Assembly (NCBI RefSeq): GCF_020387415.1
Contig: NZ_JAGWCB010000008.1
Location: 139,690 to 203,689, forward strand
DNA length: 64,000 bases
From: Ideonella benzenivorans
GTDB lineage: Bacteria; Pseudomonadota; Gammaproteobacteria; Burkholderiales; Burkholderiaceae_C
Reading direction: 5' to 3'
Below, piece by piece: positions 29,495-41,896 of the stretch. The notes under the pieces were generated by a model that saw only the letters and a program-made list of their open reading frames with translations, was not told where the DNA came from and did no database searches. Each line of letters begins with the position of its first letter. The first letter of the stretch is position 1. The position numbers and the translations under genes are program-made.

Positions 29495-30592
29495 TCAGCG
29501 GTTCGGCGGGGTGGGCGCGGTCATGTGCCGGTCCAGGCCCTGGGCGCGCCACTGCGGCAGGTACTGCGGGTAGTCGCGCTGGATGAAGTCGATCAGGGCC
29601 TCGCGCACCGCGCAGCGCAGGTCCCAGGCGGCCGAGGAGTTGGCGGCCGTCACCAGGGCACGCAACTGCAGGGCCTGTTCACCTGCTTCGGTGACCTGCA
29701 GCAGGGCCAGGCGCTTGTCCCACAGCGGCGAGGCCTCGCAGGCCCGCTGCAGCGCATCTCGCAGCGGCGCGAGCGGCATGCGGTAGTCCACCCACAGGAA
29801 GACGGAGCCGATCAACTCGGCGTTCTCGCGCGTCCAGTTCTGGAACGGGTGTTCGATCCACCACTGCAGGGGCACGATCAGGCAACGCTGGTCCCAGATG
29901 CGCACGACGACGTAGGCACTGCTGATTTCCTCGACCACGCCCCATTCGCCCTCGACGATCACCACATCGTCCAGCCGGATCGGCTGGGTCAGGCCGATCT
30001 GCAGGCCGGCAATCAGGTTGCCCAGCACCGGCCGTGCCGCGAAGCCGGCGATGATGCCCATCATGCCGGCCGAGGCCAGCAGGCTGGTGCCGATCTGCCG
30101 CACCGTCGGGAAGGTCATCAGCGCCAGGGCCGTCCCCACCAGGCTGACCACGCCCACCAGCGTGCGCGAGAGCACCCGGGTCTGGGTGTAGAGGCGGCGG
30201 GCCTGCAGGTTGTCGGCCTGCGTCAGAGGCAGGCGGCTCAGGTAGGCGGCCGTGTAGTGGTTGATGCTGCGCACGATCAGCCAGGTGACGCAGGCCATCA
30301 CGCCCAGCGCGGTGAGGCGCTGCAGGCCCTGCACGCCGTGCAGGTCGTCTGGCGCACCGTGCCAGACCAGGCTGAGCGCGATCAGCGGCAGCAGCCAGCG
30401 CGCCGGCAGATGGGCCCCCGTCACCACAGCGGCCGCCTGGGCATGACCGCGCGTGGCGTGGTCCAGGAGGCGGCGCCCCACCCGGTAGATCACCGCGGAG
30501 GCGATCAGGGCCACCAGGGCGGCCCCCAGCAGGGTCAACCATTCGGCCATGGGGTCGGGCAGGTCGTGGAACCAGGCGAGCAGAGGTGTCAT
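29495..30592 (-). CDS. MscS family mechanosensitive channel
   Basis: A 365-residue inner-membrane protein with about four hydrophobic segments (near residues 12-35, 60-80, 95-115 and 145-200). The pore-lining helix and beta domain appear as [20 protein letters not shown] and [19 protein letters not shown], followed by a cytosolic alpha/beta domain. It should release solutes on osmotic downshift, although its pore helix differs from E. coli MscS. The ATG at 30592 was chosen because the first helix begins just after it. Confidence 0.91.
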   Translation of the reverse strand: MTPLLAWFHDLPDPMAEWLTLLGAALVALIASAVIYRVGRRLLDHATRGHAQAAAVVTGAHLPARWLLPLIALSLVWHGAPDDLHGVQGLQRLTALGVMACVTWLIVRSINHYTAAYLSRLPLTQADNLQARRLYTQTRVLSRTLVGVVSLVGTALALMTFPTVRQIGTSLLASAGMMGIIAGFAARPVLGNLIAGLQIGLTQPIRLDDVVIVEGEWGVVEEISSAYVVVRIWDQRCLIVPLQWWIEHPFQNWTRENAELIGSVFLWVDYRMPLAPLRDALQRACEASPLWDKRLALLQVTEAGEQALQLRALVTAANSSAAWDLRCAVREALIDFIQRDYPQYLPQWRAQGLDRHMTAPTPPNR

Positions 30593-30738
30593 GCAGAAGG
30601 GGGGGCGTGGAGGAGAAGCGTGGTTATGCTTGTGCAAATGTAATTGATCGGGATTCCACGGTGGCGGGGGGCGCGGGGTTCGCATCGGGGCAGGGGACGT
30701 GCGACACTGGCAGGCCCCGTGTTTTCCTGGAGACCCCG

Positions 30739-31512
<774 letters not shown>

Positions 31513-31543
31513 AGACCGCGGTGCGCGGGGCAAGGCCAATTCG

Positions 31544-32761
31544 ATGAAGGAACGACAGGATCTGACAGGCAAGCACATCGTGCTGGGCCTGTCCGGGGGC
31601 GTGGCCTGCTACAAGGCGGCCGAGCTGACCCGGGAGCTGACGAAGGCCGGCGCCACGGTGCAGGTGGTGATGACCGAGGGCGCCGAGGCCTTCATCACGC
31701 CGGTGACGATGCAGGCCCTGTCGGGCCGGCCGGTCTACACCAGCCAATGGGATGCGCGCCCGGACAACAACATGGCGCACATCCAGCTCTCGCGCGAGGC
31801 CGATGCGATCCTGATCGCGCCGGCCAGCGCGGACTTCATCGCCCGGCTGGTGCAGGGCCGGGCCGACGAGTTGCTCTCGCTGCTGTGCCTGGCGCGGCCG
31901 ATCGAACGGGTGCCGCTGCTGGTGGCCCCGGCGATGAACCGCGAGATGTGGGCCCACCCGGCCACCCAGCGCAACGTGGCGCAGCTGCAGGCCGATGGCG
32001 CCACCGTGCTGGGCCCGGCCGCGGGCGACCAGGCCTGTGGCGAGGTGGGCGATGGGCGCATGCTGGAGCCGGCCGAGCTGCGCGACGAGCTGATCGCCTT
32101 CTTCCAGCCCAAGCGGCTGGCTGGCCGCAGGCTGCTGATCACCGCCGGCCCCACCTTCGAGGCCATCGATCCAGTGCGTGGCATCACCAACCACTCCAGC
32201 GGCAAGATGGGCTTTGCCATCGCCCGCGCCGCGCAGGAGGCGGGCGCCGAGGTGACGCTGGTGGCTGGCCCGGTGCACCTGCCCACGCCACGCCATGTGC
32301 GCCGCATCGACGTGCAGAGCGCGCAGCAGATGTACGACGTGGTGCTGCCGGCGGCTGCACGGCATGAGGTGTTCATTGCGACCGCTGCGGTGGCCGACTG
32401 GCGCCCGGCGCAGATGAACGCCCAGAAGATCAAGAAGGACGGCAAGAAGCAGGCCCCGGTTTTCGAGCTGACCGAGAACCCGGACATCCTGGCCGCGGTG
32501 GCGGCACTGCCGCAGCCACCGTACTGCGTGGGGTTTGCCGCCGAGAGCGAGCACCTGTTGCAGCATGCCCGCGAGAAGCTGCTGCGCAAGAAGGTGCCGT
32601 TGATCGTGGGCAACCTGGGGCCGGCCACCTTCGGGCGCGACGACAACACCCTGGTGCTGGTGGATGTCGACGGCCACCGCGAGCTGCCCACAGCCGACAA
32701 GCTGACCCTGGCCCGCGCCCTGGTGCGCGACCTGGCCGAACGACTGAAGACCTCTGCCTGA
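31544..32761 (+). CDS. coaBC: Bifunctional phosphopantothenoylcysteine decarboxylase/synthetase
   Basis: A 405-residue CoA-biosynthesis enzyme. The N-terminal CoaC flavoprotein domain (about 8-185) begins [19 protein letters not shown] and carries [12 protein letters not shown]. The C-terminal CoaB domain starts near 190 ([24 protein letters not shown]) and includes the lysine-rich KIKKDGKK. It couples cysteine to 4'-phosphopantothenate and then decarboxylates. The stop overlaps the dut start by one base (TGATG), the usual dfp-dut pairing. Confidence 0.96.
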   Translation: MKERQDLTGKHIVLGLSGGVACYKAAELTRELTKAGATVQVVMTEGAEAFITPVTMQALSGRPVYTSQWDARPDNNMAHIQLSREADAILIAPASADFIARLVQGRADELLSLLCLARPIERVPLLVAPAMNREMWAHPATQRNVAQLQADGATVLGPAAGDQACGEVGDGRMLEPAELRDELIAFFQPKRLAGRRLLITAGPTFEAIDPVRGITNHSSGKMGFAIARAAQEAGAEVTLVAGPVHLPTPRHVRRIDVQSAQQMYDVVLPAAARHEVFIATAAVADWRPAQMNAQKIKKDGKKQAPVFELTENPDILAAVAALPQPPYCVGFAAESEHLLQHAREKLLRKKVPLIVGNLGPATFGRDDNTLVLVDVDGHRELPTADKLTLARALVRDLAERLKTSA

Positions 32762-33210
32762 TGACGACGATCGACGTGAAAGTGCTGGACCCGCGCATGG
32801 CGGACCAGCTGCCCGCCTACGCCACCCCCGGCAGCGCCGGCCTGGACCTGCGCGCCTGCCTGGACCAGCCGCTGGTGCTGGCGCCGGGGCAGACCGCGCT
32901 GATTCCCACCGGCTTGGCGGTGCACATCGGAGACCCCGGGCTGGCGGCGCTGATCCTGCCGCGCTCGGGCCTGGGCCACAAGCATGGCATCGTGCTGGGC
33001 AACCTGGTCGGGCTGATCGACTCCGATTACCAGGGGCCGCTGATGGTGAGCTGCTGGAACCGCAGCGACGCGGCCTTCACGGTGCAGCCGCTGGAGCGCA
33101 TCGCCCAGATGATCATCGTGCCCGTGGTGCAGGCGGCGTTCCGTCGGGTGGACACGTTCGAGAGCAGCCACCGCGGCGAGGGCGGTTTCGGCTCCACCGG
33201 CCGCGGCTGA
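32761..33210 (+). CDS. dut: dUTP diphosphatase
   Basis: A 149-residue trimeric dUTPase that hydrolyses dUTP to dUMP, keeping uracil out of DNA. All five motifs are visible: [42 protein letters not shown] and the C-terminal [11 protein letters not shown]. It is translationally coupled to coaBC. Confidence 0.97.
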   Translation: MTTIDVKVLDPRMADQLPAYATPGSAGLDLRACLDQPLVLAPGQTALIPTGLAVHIGDPGLAALILPRSGLGHKHGIVLGNLVGLIDSDYQGPLMVSCWNRSDAAFTVQPLERIAQMIIVPVVQAAFRRVDTFESSHRGEGGFGSTGRG

Positions 33211-33237
33211 CACCGCGGGCCGGCGGTCTGTCGGCGT

Positions 33238-33759
33238 TCAGTGCAGCGCGGCGCCGGGCGGCGGGCTGCTGATCACGGTCAGCGTCGATTCGCTCACCGA
33301 ACCGGCCTCGATCTCCTCGGTCGTGGCCGGGCGCACATCCATCACCTTCAGCGCAATACGCAGGGCCATGCCGGCCAGCGGGTGGTTGGCGTCCAGCACC
33401 ACATGCTCGGGGTAGACCTCGGTCACCGTGTAGACGAGATCCCCCGGCATGTCCGGCGTGGCCGCGCCCTTGGGCAGGCCTTCAAAGCGCATGCCGGGCT
33501 CGGTGTTCTCGGGGAACAGCGCGCGGGCTTCGTAGCAGACCAGGTCGGCGTCGTAGTCGCCAAAGGCATGCTCGGGTTCCAGGTGCAAGTCGGTCTCGTA
33601 GCCGACGCCCTGGCCCGCCAGGGCCTCCTCGACCTTGGGCAGCAGGTCATCGCCACCGTAGAAGAACTCCACGGGGTCGGTCAGTTCGTCAATGCGCTCA
33701 CCTTGACCATCCGACAGGGTCCAGGTCAACGTCACGACACAAGGGGAAGTGATGTCCAT
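33238..33759 (-). CDS. FKBP-type peptidyl-prolyl isomerase (SlpA/SlyD-like)
   Basis: A 173-residue cytosolic prolyl isomerase/chaperone. It has FKBP elements DPVEFFYGGDDLLPKVEEAL and the IF-domain stretch LEPEHAFGDYD, with the C-terminal ANHPLAGMAL motif typical of SlyD/SlpA. It lacks the His-rich SlyD tail. The ATG at 33759 begins a proper domain but lacks a clear Shine-Dalgarno. It is divergent from roxA across only 39 bp and convergent with dut. Confidence 0.9.
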   Translation of the reverse strand: MDITSPCVVTLTWTLSDGQGERIDELTDPVEFFYGGDDLLPKVEEALAGQGVGYETDLHLEPEHAFGDYDADLVCYEARALFPENTEPGMRFEGLPKGAATPDMPGDLVYTVTEVYPEHVVLDANHPLAGMALRIALKVMDVRPATTEEIEAGSVSESTLTVISSPPPGAALH

Positions 33760-33784
33760 CAGGAGATGATCGCACAAGGGCCGC

Positions 33785-33790
33785 CACAAT
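33785..33790 (+). promoter_or_regulatory. Candidate -10 box (CACAAT) directly before roxA
   Basis: CACAAT ends 8 bp before the roxA ATG, and no Shine-Dalgarno lies between. If used, transcription would start within a base or two of the start codon, giving a leaderless mRNA. Confidence 0.35.
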
Positions 33791-33798
33791 CCGGGCCC

Positions 33799-34926
33799 AT
33801 GACCGTGAACCCCTTGCAGAAACTCCCCTTGCTGGGTGGCCTCTCGCCCGCCCAGTTCATGCGCCGCTACTGGCAGAAAAAACCGTGTCTGATCCGGCAG
33901 GCCGTGCCTGGCGTGGTGCCGCCCGTGGACCGCGCCGAGTTGCTGGCGCTGGCGGCGCGCGATGACGTCGAATCCCGGCTGGTGCAGCAGGCCAAGGGCG
34001 GTTGGCAACTGCGCCACGGGCCCTTCAGCCGCCGGCAGATCCCGCCGTTCAGCCGCCCGGGCTGGACCCTGCTGGTTCAGGGGCTGGATCTGCATGTGCA
34101 GGCCGCCCACGAGATGCTCAGCCAGTTCCGTTTTGTGCCCGAGGCCCGGCTGGACGACCTGATGATCAGCTACGCCAGCGACGGGGGCGGGGTCGGTCCG
34201 CACCTGGACTCCTACGACGTGTTCCTGCTACAGGTGTCCGGCCGGCGCCGCTGGCGGGTGGGGCCGGTCCGTGACAGCGCCCTGGTCGAGGACATGCCGG
34301 TGAAACTGCTGGCCCATTTCGAGCCGACCGAAGAATGGGTGCTGGAGCCGGGCGACATGCTCTATCTGCCACCGCGCTGGGGGCACGACGGCATTGCCGA
34401 GGGCCACGACTGCATGACCTGTTCGGTGGGGTTTCGCACGCCCACCCCCACCGAAACCGCCCGGGATGTGCTGCAGCGGATGATCGATGCCCTGGAGGCG
34501 CCGGAACACGAGCCGCATTACCGTGATCCGGCCCAGTCCGCGACCGATACGCCCGGACGGATCCCGCCCGCTCTGCAGGAATTTGCCCAGCAGGCCGTGA
34601 TCTCGGCACTCAACGACGCCCACAGCCTGGCCTGTGCCTTGGGCGAATCGTTGACGGAGCCCAAGGCCATCGTCTGGTTCGAGGGGGGCGAGCCGCTGCA
34701 GGAGGGGCAGGGCCTGCGCCTGGACCGCCGTACCCGCATGATGTACGACGAACGGCACGTCTTCATCAACGGCGAGTCGTTTCGCGCGGCGGGGCGGGAC
34801 GCACGGCTGATGCAGCAACTGGCGGACCAGCACACGCTGGGGCCCCGGGAGGTGCGGCAATTGAGTGCTGGCGCCCGTGAACTGGTGGACGATTGGGCCG
34901 AGGCGGGCTGGTTGCACGGCGTCTGA
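33799..34926 (+). CDS. roxA: JmjC/cupin ribosomal oxygenase (uL16 arginine hydroxylase type)
   Basis: A 375-residue Fe(II)/2-oxoglutarate dioxygenase of the YcfD/RoxA type, which in E. coli hydroxylates an arginine of ribosomal protein L16. The metal triad is H135-x-D137 in GPHLDSYD and H196 in PPRWGHDG. A C-terminal helical/winged domain (about 260-375) is present. Fe(II) residues are intact. It sits divergently from the FKBP gene. Confidence 0.9.
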   Translation: MTVNPLQKLPLLGGLSPAQFMRRYWQKKPCLIRQAVPGVVPPVDRAELLALAARDDVESRLVQQAKGGWQLRHGPFSRRQIPPFSRPGWTLLVQGLDLHVQAAHEMLSQFRFVPEARLDDLMISYASDGGGVGPHLDSYDVFLLQVSGRRRWRVGPVRDSALVEDMPVKLLAHFEPTEEWVLEPGDMLYLPPRWGHDGIAEGHDCMTCSVGFRTPTPTETARDVLQRMIDALEAPEHEPHYRDPAQSATDTPGRIPPALQEFAQQAVISALNDAHSLACALGESLTEPKAIVWFEGGEPLQEGQGLRLDRRTRMMYDERHVFINGESFRAAGRDARLMQQLADQHTLGPREVRQLSAGARELVDDWAEAGWLHGV

Positions 34927-35059
34927 CAGCACTCCCTTGGTGCAAACCGGCCTCTGATCAGTGCATCTGGGCCGCCACAAAGTGATGCGCCAAGGCAACG
35001 AATCCAGGAGCTTGGAATTCGAGACATGGAATGTCCAGGGCACTTTCCCTGAGGCTGCG

Positions 35060-35065
35060 TATAAT
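35060..35065 (+). promoter_or_regulatory. Candidate -10 box (TATAAT) for the Ala-rich lipoprotein
   Basis: A consensus TATAAT lies in the otherwise empty 285-bp gap after roxA, 147 bp before the lipoprotein start. The -35 is not obvious. The gap (34927-35211) is AT-richer than its surroundings and has no other credible gene. Confidence 0.5.
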
Positions 35066-35211
35066 GTAAGTCTAGGCTCAGAAAAAGTTCATGGAGTTGC
35101 GTATTGCCCTCTGAACATTTCTGGTCCTCGCGAGGAGGAGGCGCGCACGAACAGCGAGCTTCCAGAATGACCGGTATTTTTTGTTCGACTCTTTTCGATT
35201 CGAGGATTTTC

Positions 35212-35412
35212 ATGAACAAGTCGCTCCTGCTGGCTTCCCTGATCGCTGCTGCTGCCCTGACCGCTTGCGGCAAGAAGGACGAAGCTCCTGCTCCCGTGGA
35301 CGCCGCTCCTTCGGCTGCTGAAGCCGCTTCGGACGTTGCTCCGGCCGCTTCGGAAGCCGCTCCGGCCGCTTCGGACGCTGCTGCTCCCGCTTCGGAAGCC
35401 GCTTCGAACTAA
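35212..35412 (+). CDS. Small Ala-rich lipoprotein
   Basis: A 66-residue protein. Residues 1-18 form a lipoprotein signal with lipobox LTAC (Cys19). The mature 48 residues are almost only Ala, Pro, Ser, Glu and Asp in repeats of the form APAASEA/APAASDA after a short GKKDE linker. It is probably an extended tether anchored in the membrane. Codons are notably GCT- and TCG-rich compared with neighbours, which use GCC and GCG. A consensus -10 upstream and a strong terminator downstream suggest a monocistronic, well-expressed gene. I do not recognise a specific family. Confidence 0.85.
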   Translation: MNKSLLLASLIAAAALTACGKKDEAPAPVDAAPSAAEAASDVAPAASEAAPAASDAAAPASEAASN

Positions 35413-35450
35413 GAAGACACAGGTTCAGCCCCTCGGGCTGCCTGCGACAA

Positions 35451-35473
35451 AGCCGCCTTCGGGCGGCTTTTTT
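35451..35473 (+). terminator. Rho-independent terminator after the small lipoprotein
   Basis: AGCCGCC and GGCGGCT form a perfect 7-bp stem around a TTCG tetraloop, followed by a T-run. It lies 39 bp after the lipoprotein stop. Confidence 0.92.
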
Positions 35474-35511
35474 CATGCCCTCGGCGCGGGGCAGCATGGC
35501 GGTGCACCCAT

Positions 35512-35536
35512 GAAAAACGGCAGCCGAAGCTGCCGT
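35512..35536 (-). terminator. Rho-independent terminator after bamC
   Basis: Read on the minus strand, ACGGCAGC and GCTGCCGT form a perfect 8-bp stem with a TTCG loop, followed by TTTTTC. It ends the minus-strand run that finishes with bamC and stands back to back with the lipoprotein terminator. Confidence 0.88.
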
Positions 35537-35556
35537 CCTGAGGGAGCGGAGGGTGC

Positions 35557-36714
35557 TCAGTACTTGAGCTCGTCCACCAGCTGCTGGACGATGCGCTGTG
35601 CGCTGGCGCTGTTGTCCGGCTCGCCATTGGGTTTCTGCACCGTGACCTGGGTGAGGTTGCCCTGGGCCTTGAGCACGATGCGGTAGCGTCCCAGCGCCAG
35701 TTCGGCTGGCTCCCTGGCACCAAACAGTTTCGAGATGAAGTTGGGCGAATCCTGTGCGGCAATCTTCGGGTCCACATAGCGGACCGCGTAGGTGACCAGG
35801 GCATGGTCGCGGTCTTCGACGGTGAAGCCGGTGCGGTCCAGGGCCAGACCGACGCGACGCCAGGTGCGTTCCAGCCCGTCGTCCACTTCCAGCGTGGCCC
35901 CCGGTTGACCGGCGACCACACGGGCCTTGGCGGCCACTTGCACAACCTGACCTGGTGCCGCAGAAGCGGCACCGCTGGCGGCGCTGGCCGCGGTGGCGAC
36001 GGGCGAGATGGCCTGCATCAAGCGGGTCAGCAGTTCCGTTTCCAGTGCGGGATCGACCGGGCGGTTGGTCCAGGTGGTGTTGCCGTCGCGGCCGGTGTAG
36101 ACCTCTTCCAGCCCGTGGTGGGTCACGTAGACCTCGCTGCCGGCGCCATCGGCGCTGCGGACCACCCGGATCGTGAAGCGGTCACGCAGGCCGCTGTCGT
36201 ACAGGCGATCCAGCACCTGGCCGATCGTCGAACGGATCAGGTCCTTGGGCAGGTTGGCGCGGTTTTCGACCCAGTCGGTTTCCAGGACACCGGAGGCGGC
36301 ATCCTCCTTCGTGAACTTGAAGTTCCGGTCCAGCAGGTACTCCCGCACCGCCGGCCAGACCTCCTCAGGGCTGCGGCGGGTGACCAACCATTGCTGCTGG
36401 CCCATGCGGGCGATGTGGGTGTCGCCGGCCGAGGTGATGGCCACGGTGGGCACCGCGCTGGCGGCATCGCCCGGCCGGGCCGGGTTGCGCAGATCGGAGG
36501 CCGACACCGCGCCGGCCTGCGGCGCATAGCGGTTGTCGCGGGCCAACTGGCTCAGGTCGGGAGGCACATCCAGCGGCTTGACCTTGCGGGCGGCCGTGCC
36601 GTAGTCGATCTTGTCATCGGGCAGCACGCTGCTGATCATGCCGCAGCCGGCCAGGCTTGCGGCCAGGGCCAAGGTGGCGGCGCGCACGGCCGTGATCGAG
36701 AAGGCTTGTTTCAC
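35557..36714 (-). CDS. bamC: Outer-membrane protein assembly factor BamC
   Basis: A 385-residue lipoprotein of the BAM complex, which inserts beta-barrel proteins. The signal peptide ends in lipobox SLAGC (Cys24). The N-terminal unstructured BamD-binding segment (KIDYGTAARKVKPLDVPPDL, about 35-55) is followed by two helix-grip domains (about 90-220 and 270-385). The start is a GTG at 36714, supported by GGAG upstream and a proper signal peptide. It follows dapA by 91 bp, the dapA-bamC order common in proteobacteria. Confidence 0.93.
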   Translation of the reverse strand: MKQAFSITAVRAATLALAASLAGCGMISSVLPDDKIDYGTAARKVKPLDVPPDLSQLARDNRYAPQAGAVSASDLRNPARPGDAASAVPTVAITSAGDTHIARMGQQQWLVTRRSPEEVWPAVREYLLDRNFKFTKEDAASGVLETDWVENRANLPKDLIRSTIGQVLDRLYDSGLRDRFTIRVVRSADGAGSEVYVTHHGLEEVYTGRDGNTTWTNRPVDPALETELLTRLMQAISPVATAASAASGAASAAPGQVVQVAAKARVVAGQPGATLEVDDGLERTWRRVGLALDRTGFTVEDRDHALVTYAVRYVDPKIAAQDSPNFISKLFGAREPAELALGRYRIVLKAQGNLTQVTVQKPNGEPDNSASAQRIVQQLVDELKY

Positions 36715-36805
36715 TTGGGGGATCTCCGGAGGGCGCCGGGGTGCCGGACCGCCGCAGGGACAGGGAACAGCGGGTGCCCGATCAAGGGCACCGCAGCGGG
36801 TCAGA

Positions 36806-37687
36806 TCAGAGGATGCCGCTTTCGCGCAGGGCAGCGCGCACGGTGGCCTGGCCGGCTGGCGTCAGCTCGACGATCGGCAGGCGCACGACATTGCGGCAGC
36901 GGCCCATTTGCGACAGCGCCCACTTGGTCGGCGCCGGGCTGGATTCGCAGAACAGCTGCTTGTGCAGCGGCAGCAGGCGGAAGTGGATTTCACGGGCCTT
37001 GGCCACGTCGCCAGCGATGGCGGCCATGCACAGCTCATGCATCAGCTTGGGCGCGATGTTGGCGGTCACGCTGACATTGCCCTTGCCGCCCAGCAGCATG
37101 GTGGCGATGGCACTGCTGTCGTCGCCGGAATACACGGCGAAGTTCGACGGCACATGCTTGATCAGCCAGGCGGCACGCTCGATGTTGCCGGTGGCCTCCT
37201 TGATGCCGAAGATGCCGGGCACTTCGGTCAGACGCAGCACGGTCTCGGGCTGCATGTCCGCCACGGTGCGGCCCGGCACGTTGTAGAGCATCACCGGGAT
37301 GTCCACCGCCTCGGCGATCGCGCGGAAATGGCGGTAGATGCCTTCCTGCGAGGGCTTGTTGTAGTAGGGCACGACCTGCAGCGTGCAGTCGGCGCCGACA
37401 TCCTTGGCGTACTTCGACAGCGTGATCGCCTCGGCGGTGCTGTTGGCGCCCGCGCCGGCCAGGATGGGCACCCGGCCTTTGGCGTGCTCGACCGCCACGC
37501 GGATGATCTCGCAGTGTTCTTCCACGTTCACCGTGGCCGATTCGCCCGTGGTACCGACCACGCCGATGCAGTCGGTACCCTCGGCGATGTGCCAGTCGAT
37601 GAGTGCCTTGAGCGCGTCGTAATCGACGCTGCCGTCCTCGTGCATCGGCGTCACCAGAGCGACGATGCTGCCAACAATCGGTGTCAT
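36806..37687 (-). CDS. dapA: 4-hydroxy-tetrahydrodipicolinate synthase
   Basis: A 293-residue class I aldolase that condenses pyruvate with aspartate semialdehyde, the first committed step to lysine and diaminopimelate. Visible features are the N-terminal [19 protein letters not shown], the Tyr motif LYNVPGRT and the Schiff-base Lys in FGIKEATGN. The length is typical. It lies 28 bp after a methyltransferase gene and upstream of bamC on the same strand. Confidence 0.97.
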   Translation of the reverse strand: MTPIVGSIVALVTPMHEDGSVDYDALKALIDWHIAEGTDCIGVVGTTGESATVNVEEHCEIIRVAVEHAKGRVPILAGAGANSTAEAITLSKYAKDVGADCTLQVVPYYNKPSQEGIYRHFRAIAEAVDIPVMLYNVPGRTVADMQPETVLRLTEVPGIFGIKEATGNIERAAWLIKHVPSNFAVYSGDDSSAIATMLLGGKGNVSVTANIAPKLMHELCMAAIAGDVAKAREIHFRLLPLHKQLFCESSPAPTKWALSQMGRCRNVVRLPIVELTPAGQATVRAALRESGIL

Positions 37688-37715
37688 CAGGAATTCCTTC
37701 GGGGAAGCGGTGATT

Positions 37716-38288
37716 CTAGCCCTGGCTCAGCTGAGAAAAGGGCAGGGGATGGCGGGCTGGCACCCCGGGGGCGGGCCCACCCGGCCGGACCGCGGCAATG
37801 CGCTGCACGAAGCGGTCGGGTTGCGCCAGGAAGCCATCCTCGTAGGCGACGATCTGCCAGCCCAGACAACGCGCGAGCAGCTCGCCCGGTTGAAGCAGAA
37901 AGTCGGGGCGGGAGGGCTTGCCGATGAGGGCCTGGTGGCAGGAAAAGGTTTCGTAAAGCAGCCAGCCCCCGGGCGCCACGCAGGCCATCAGTTCGGCCCA
38001 GCGGGGCCGCCACAGGTAGTGGGTGACGACCACGGCCTCGAATTGGCGCCCGGCCAGCGGCCAGGGGCCCGCCTCCAGATCGCCTTGTAGGATCTCCGCC
38101 TGGCCGGCCAGGTCCGTGAGGGCCGTGGTGTCGCGGTCGATGCCGGTCGCCTGAAAGCCGTGCGCCGCCAGCCAGCGCAGGTGCCGGCCGTTGCCGCAGG
38201 CCAAGTCCAGCACCCGGGCCCCGGGGGGGAGCTGTCCGGCCCAGCGGGTGATCCAGTTGGAAGGGGTGGGCCGTCCGGGCAAGGGCAT
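37716..38288 (-). CDS. SAM-dependent methyltransferase (class I)
   Basis: A 190-residue protein with SAM motif [20 protein letters not shown] near residue 25 and motif ATGIDRD, followed by a [12 protein letters not shown]-like segment. It resembles TehB/UbiG-like small-molecule methyltransferases, but the substrate is unknown. I chose the ATG at 38288: longer in-frame sequence upstream overlaps a different small gene and has no methyltransferase character. It sits between that small gene and dapA. Confidence 0.85.
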   Translation of the reverse strand: MPLPGRPTPSNWITRWAGQLPPGARVLDLACGNGRHLRWLAAHGFQATGIDRDTTALTDLAGQAEILQGDLEAGPWPLAGRQFEAVVVTHYLWRPRWAELMACVAPGGWLLYETFSCHQALIGKPSRPDFLLQPGELLARCLGWQIVAYEDGFLAQPDRFVQRIAAVRPGGPAPGVPARHPLPFSQLSQG

Positions 38289-38301
38289 GCGTCGCCTGGG
38301 G

Positions 38302-38457
38302 TCAGAAGCAGGCCCAGAGCCGGCCGGCCAGGTCCAGCGCCAGTTCGGGGCGCAGATAGGCCGCGAACACCAGGGCCAGCACGACCAGTGCCAGGGTCCA
38401 GCCAAGCAGGCGCCAGGTCCGGGCGGCGCGCACTGCGCGCGCTGCAGCATTCTTCAC
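38302..38457 (-). CDS. Small single-helix membrane protein (51 aa)
   Basis: A short frame from GTG at 38457 encodes an arginine-rich N-terminus (KNAAARAVRAARTWR), one membrane helix (LLGWTLALVVLALVFAAYL) and a tail RPELALDLAGRLWACF. The positive-inside pattern, the position 33 bp after the MFS stop and 13 bp before the methyltransferase start, and the shared strand support a real gene. A GTG seven codons upstream (38478) is an alternative start. The function is unknown. Confidence 0.65.
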   Translation of the reverse strand: MKNAAARAVRAARTWRLLGWTLALVVLALVFAAYLRPELALDLAGRLWACF

Positions 38458-38490
38458 GGGTGGCTGGGCGCTGGCCACGGCAGGGAGGAC

Positions 38491-39714
38491 TCAGGCTGCA
38501 GCCGGCACCGGGCGGGCGACGGGGGTTTCACGCACCGGCTGGTTGGCCAGGCCCGCAAACACGCCCAGCGCGACGGCGATCCACCACACCAGATCGTAGC
38601 TGCCGGTCAGGTCATAGAGCTTGCCACCCAGCCAGACCCCCAGGAAAGAGCCGACCTGGTGGCTGAGGAAGACGATGCCGCCCAGCATGGACATGTACCG
38701 CACACCGAAGACCTGGGCCACGATGGCGTTGGTGGGTGGCACGGTGGACAGCCACAGAAAGCCCATCACGGCGGCGAACAGGTAGACGCTCAGCGGCGTC
38801 AGCGGCGCCCACAGGAACAGCACGATGACCAGCGAGCGCAGCAGGTAGATGCCCGACAGGATGTGGCGCTTGGCCATGCGCTGCCCCAGGACGCCGGCGG
38901 TGTAGGTGCCGAAGACATTGAACAGGCCGATCAGCGCCAGGGCGGTGGTGGCCACCTGCGGGTCCAGGCCATGGTCCTTCAGGTAGCTGGGCATGTGCAC
39001 CCCGATGAACACCACCTGGAAGCCGCAGACGAAATAGCCGGCCGTCAGCCAGCGGAAGCTGCTGGAGCCAAAGGCCTCGCGCAGGGCGTCGCCCACGCTC
39101 TGGTGGGGCTCGTCCGCGGCCCGGGTGTGCGTCTGGGCGGGTTCCTTCAGGCCCCAGGCCAGCGGGGCGATGGCCAGCGCGGCGCAGCCCAGCACGAACA
39201 GCGCGTTCTGCCAGCCCCAGTGGCCGATCAACCAACTCTCCACCGGCACCATCAGGAACTGGCCGAACGAGCCGGCGGCGGCGGCCACACCCATGGCCCA
39301 GGAACGCTTCTCGGGCGCCACGTTGCGCCCGATCACGCCGTAGACCACCGCATAGGTGGTGCCCGACTGCGCCATGCCCAGCAGCAGGCCCGCGCTGCCG
39401 GTGAAGGCCAGGCCGGAGCTGGCCAGGGCCATCAGCACCAGGCCGCCGGCGTAGAGCAGTGCACCGGCCACCAGCACCCGGAAGGCGCCGAAACGGTCGG
39501 CCAGCATGCCGGCGAACGGCCCTGCCAGGCCCCAGGCGATGTTCTGGATGGCCATCGCGAAGGCGAAGGTCTCGCGGGTCCAGCCTCGGTCCATCGTGAT
39601 CGGGGCCAGCCAGAGGCCGAAGCCGTGGCGGATGCCCATCGACAGGGTCACGATGGCGGCGCCGCAGGCCAGAACCTGGGTCATCGACAGGGGGCGGTGG
39701 GATGAGGAGGGCAT
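38491..39714 (-). CDS. MFS transporter
   Basis: A 407-residue major facilitator with 12 predicted helices. The loop 2-3 motif GMLADRFGAFRVLVAG is typical, and the sequence resembles oxalate/formate-type or monocarboxylate MFS proteins (WTRETFAFAMAIQNIAWGL). The substrate is unknown. The ATG at 39714 is chosen over one at 39762, which would add a Pro-rich stretch lacking family similarity. It heads the minus-strand run toward dapA-bamC and is divergent from parE. Confidence 0.9.
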   Translation of the reverse strand: MPSSSHRPLSMTQVLACGAAIVTLSMGIRHGFGLWLAPITMDRGWTRETFAFAMAIQNIAWGLAGPFAGMLADRFGAFRVLVAGALLYAGGLVLMALASSGLAFTGSAGLLLGMAQSGTTYAVVYGVIGRNVAPEKRSWAMGVAAAAGSFGQFLMVPVESWLIGHWGWQNALFVLGCAALAIAPLAWGLKEPAQTHTRAADEPHQSVGDALREAFGSSSFRWLTAGYFVCGFQVVFIGVHMPSYLKDHGLDPQVATTALALIGLFNVFGTYTAGVLGQRMAKRHILSGIYLLRSLVIVLFLWAPLTPLSVYLFAAVMGFLWLSTVPPTNAIVAQVFGVRYMSMLGGIVFLSHQVGSFLGVWLGGKLYDLTGSYDLVWWIAVALGVFAGLANQPVRETPVARPVPAAA

Positions 39715-39727
39715 CCGGGCACTGTAG

Positions 39728-41797
<2,070 letters not shown>

Positions 41798-41896
41798 ACC
41801 GGGACCTTGGGGGCATGCCCCTGCTTTTCCGGCGCTTGGCGGCCCCGACGCTTCCTAGAATCGTTGACGCCTGTACTGATGCTGGAAGGTTCCGTC

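Noticed and set aside
34961-35170. 69-residue frame in the gap before the small lipoprotein
   Set aside because: It covers the probable promoter, has no ribosome-binding site and no family resemblance.
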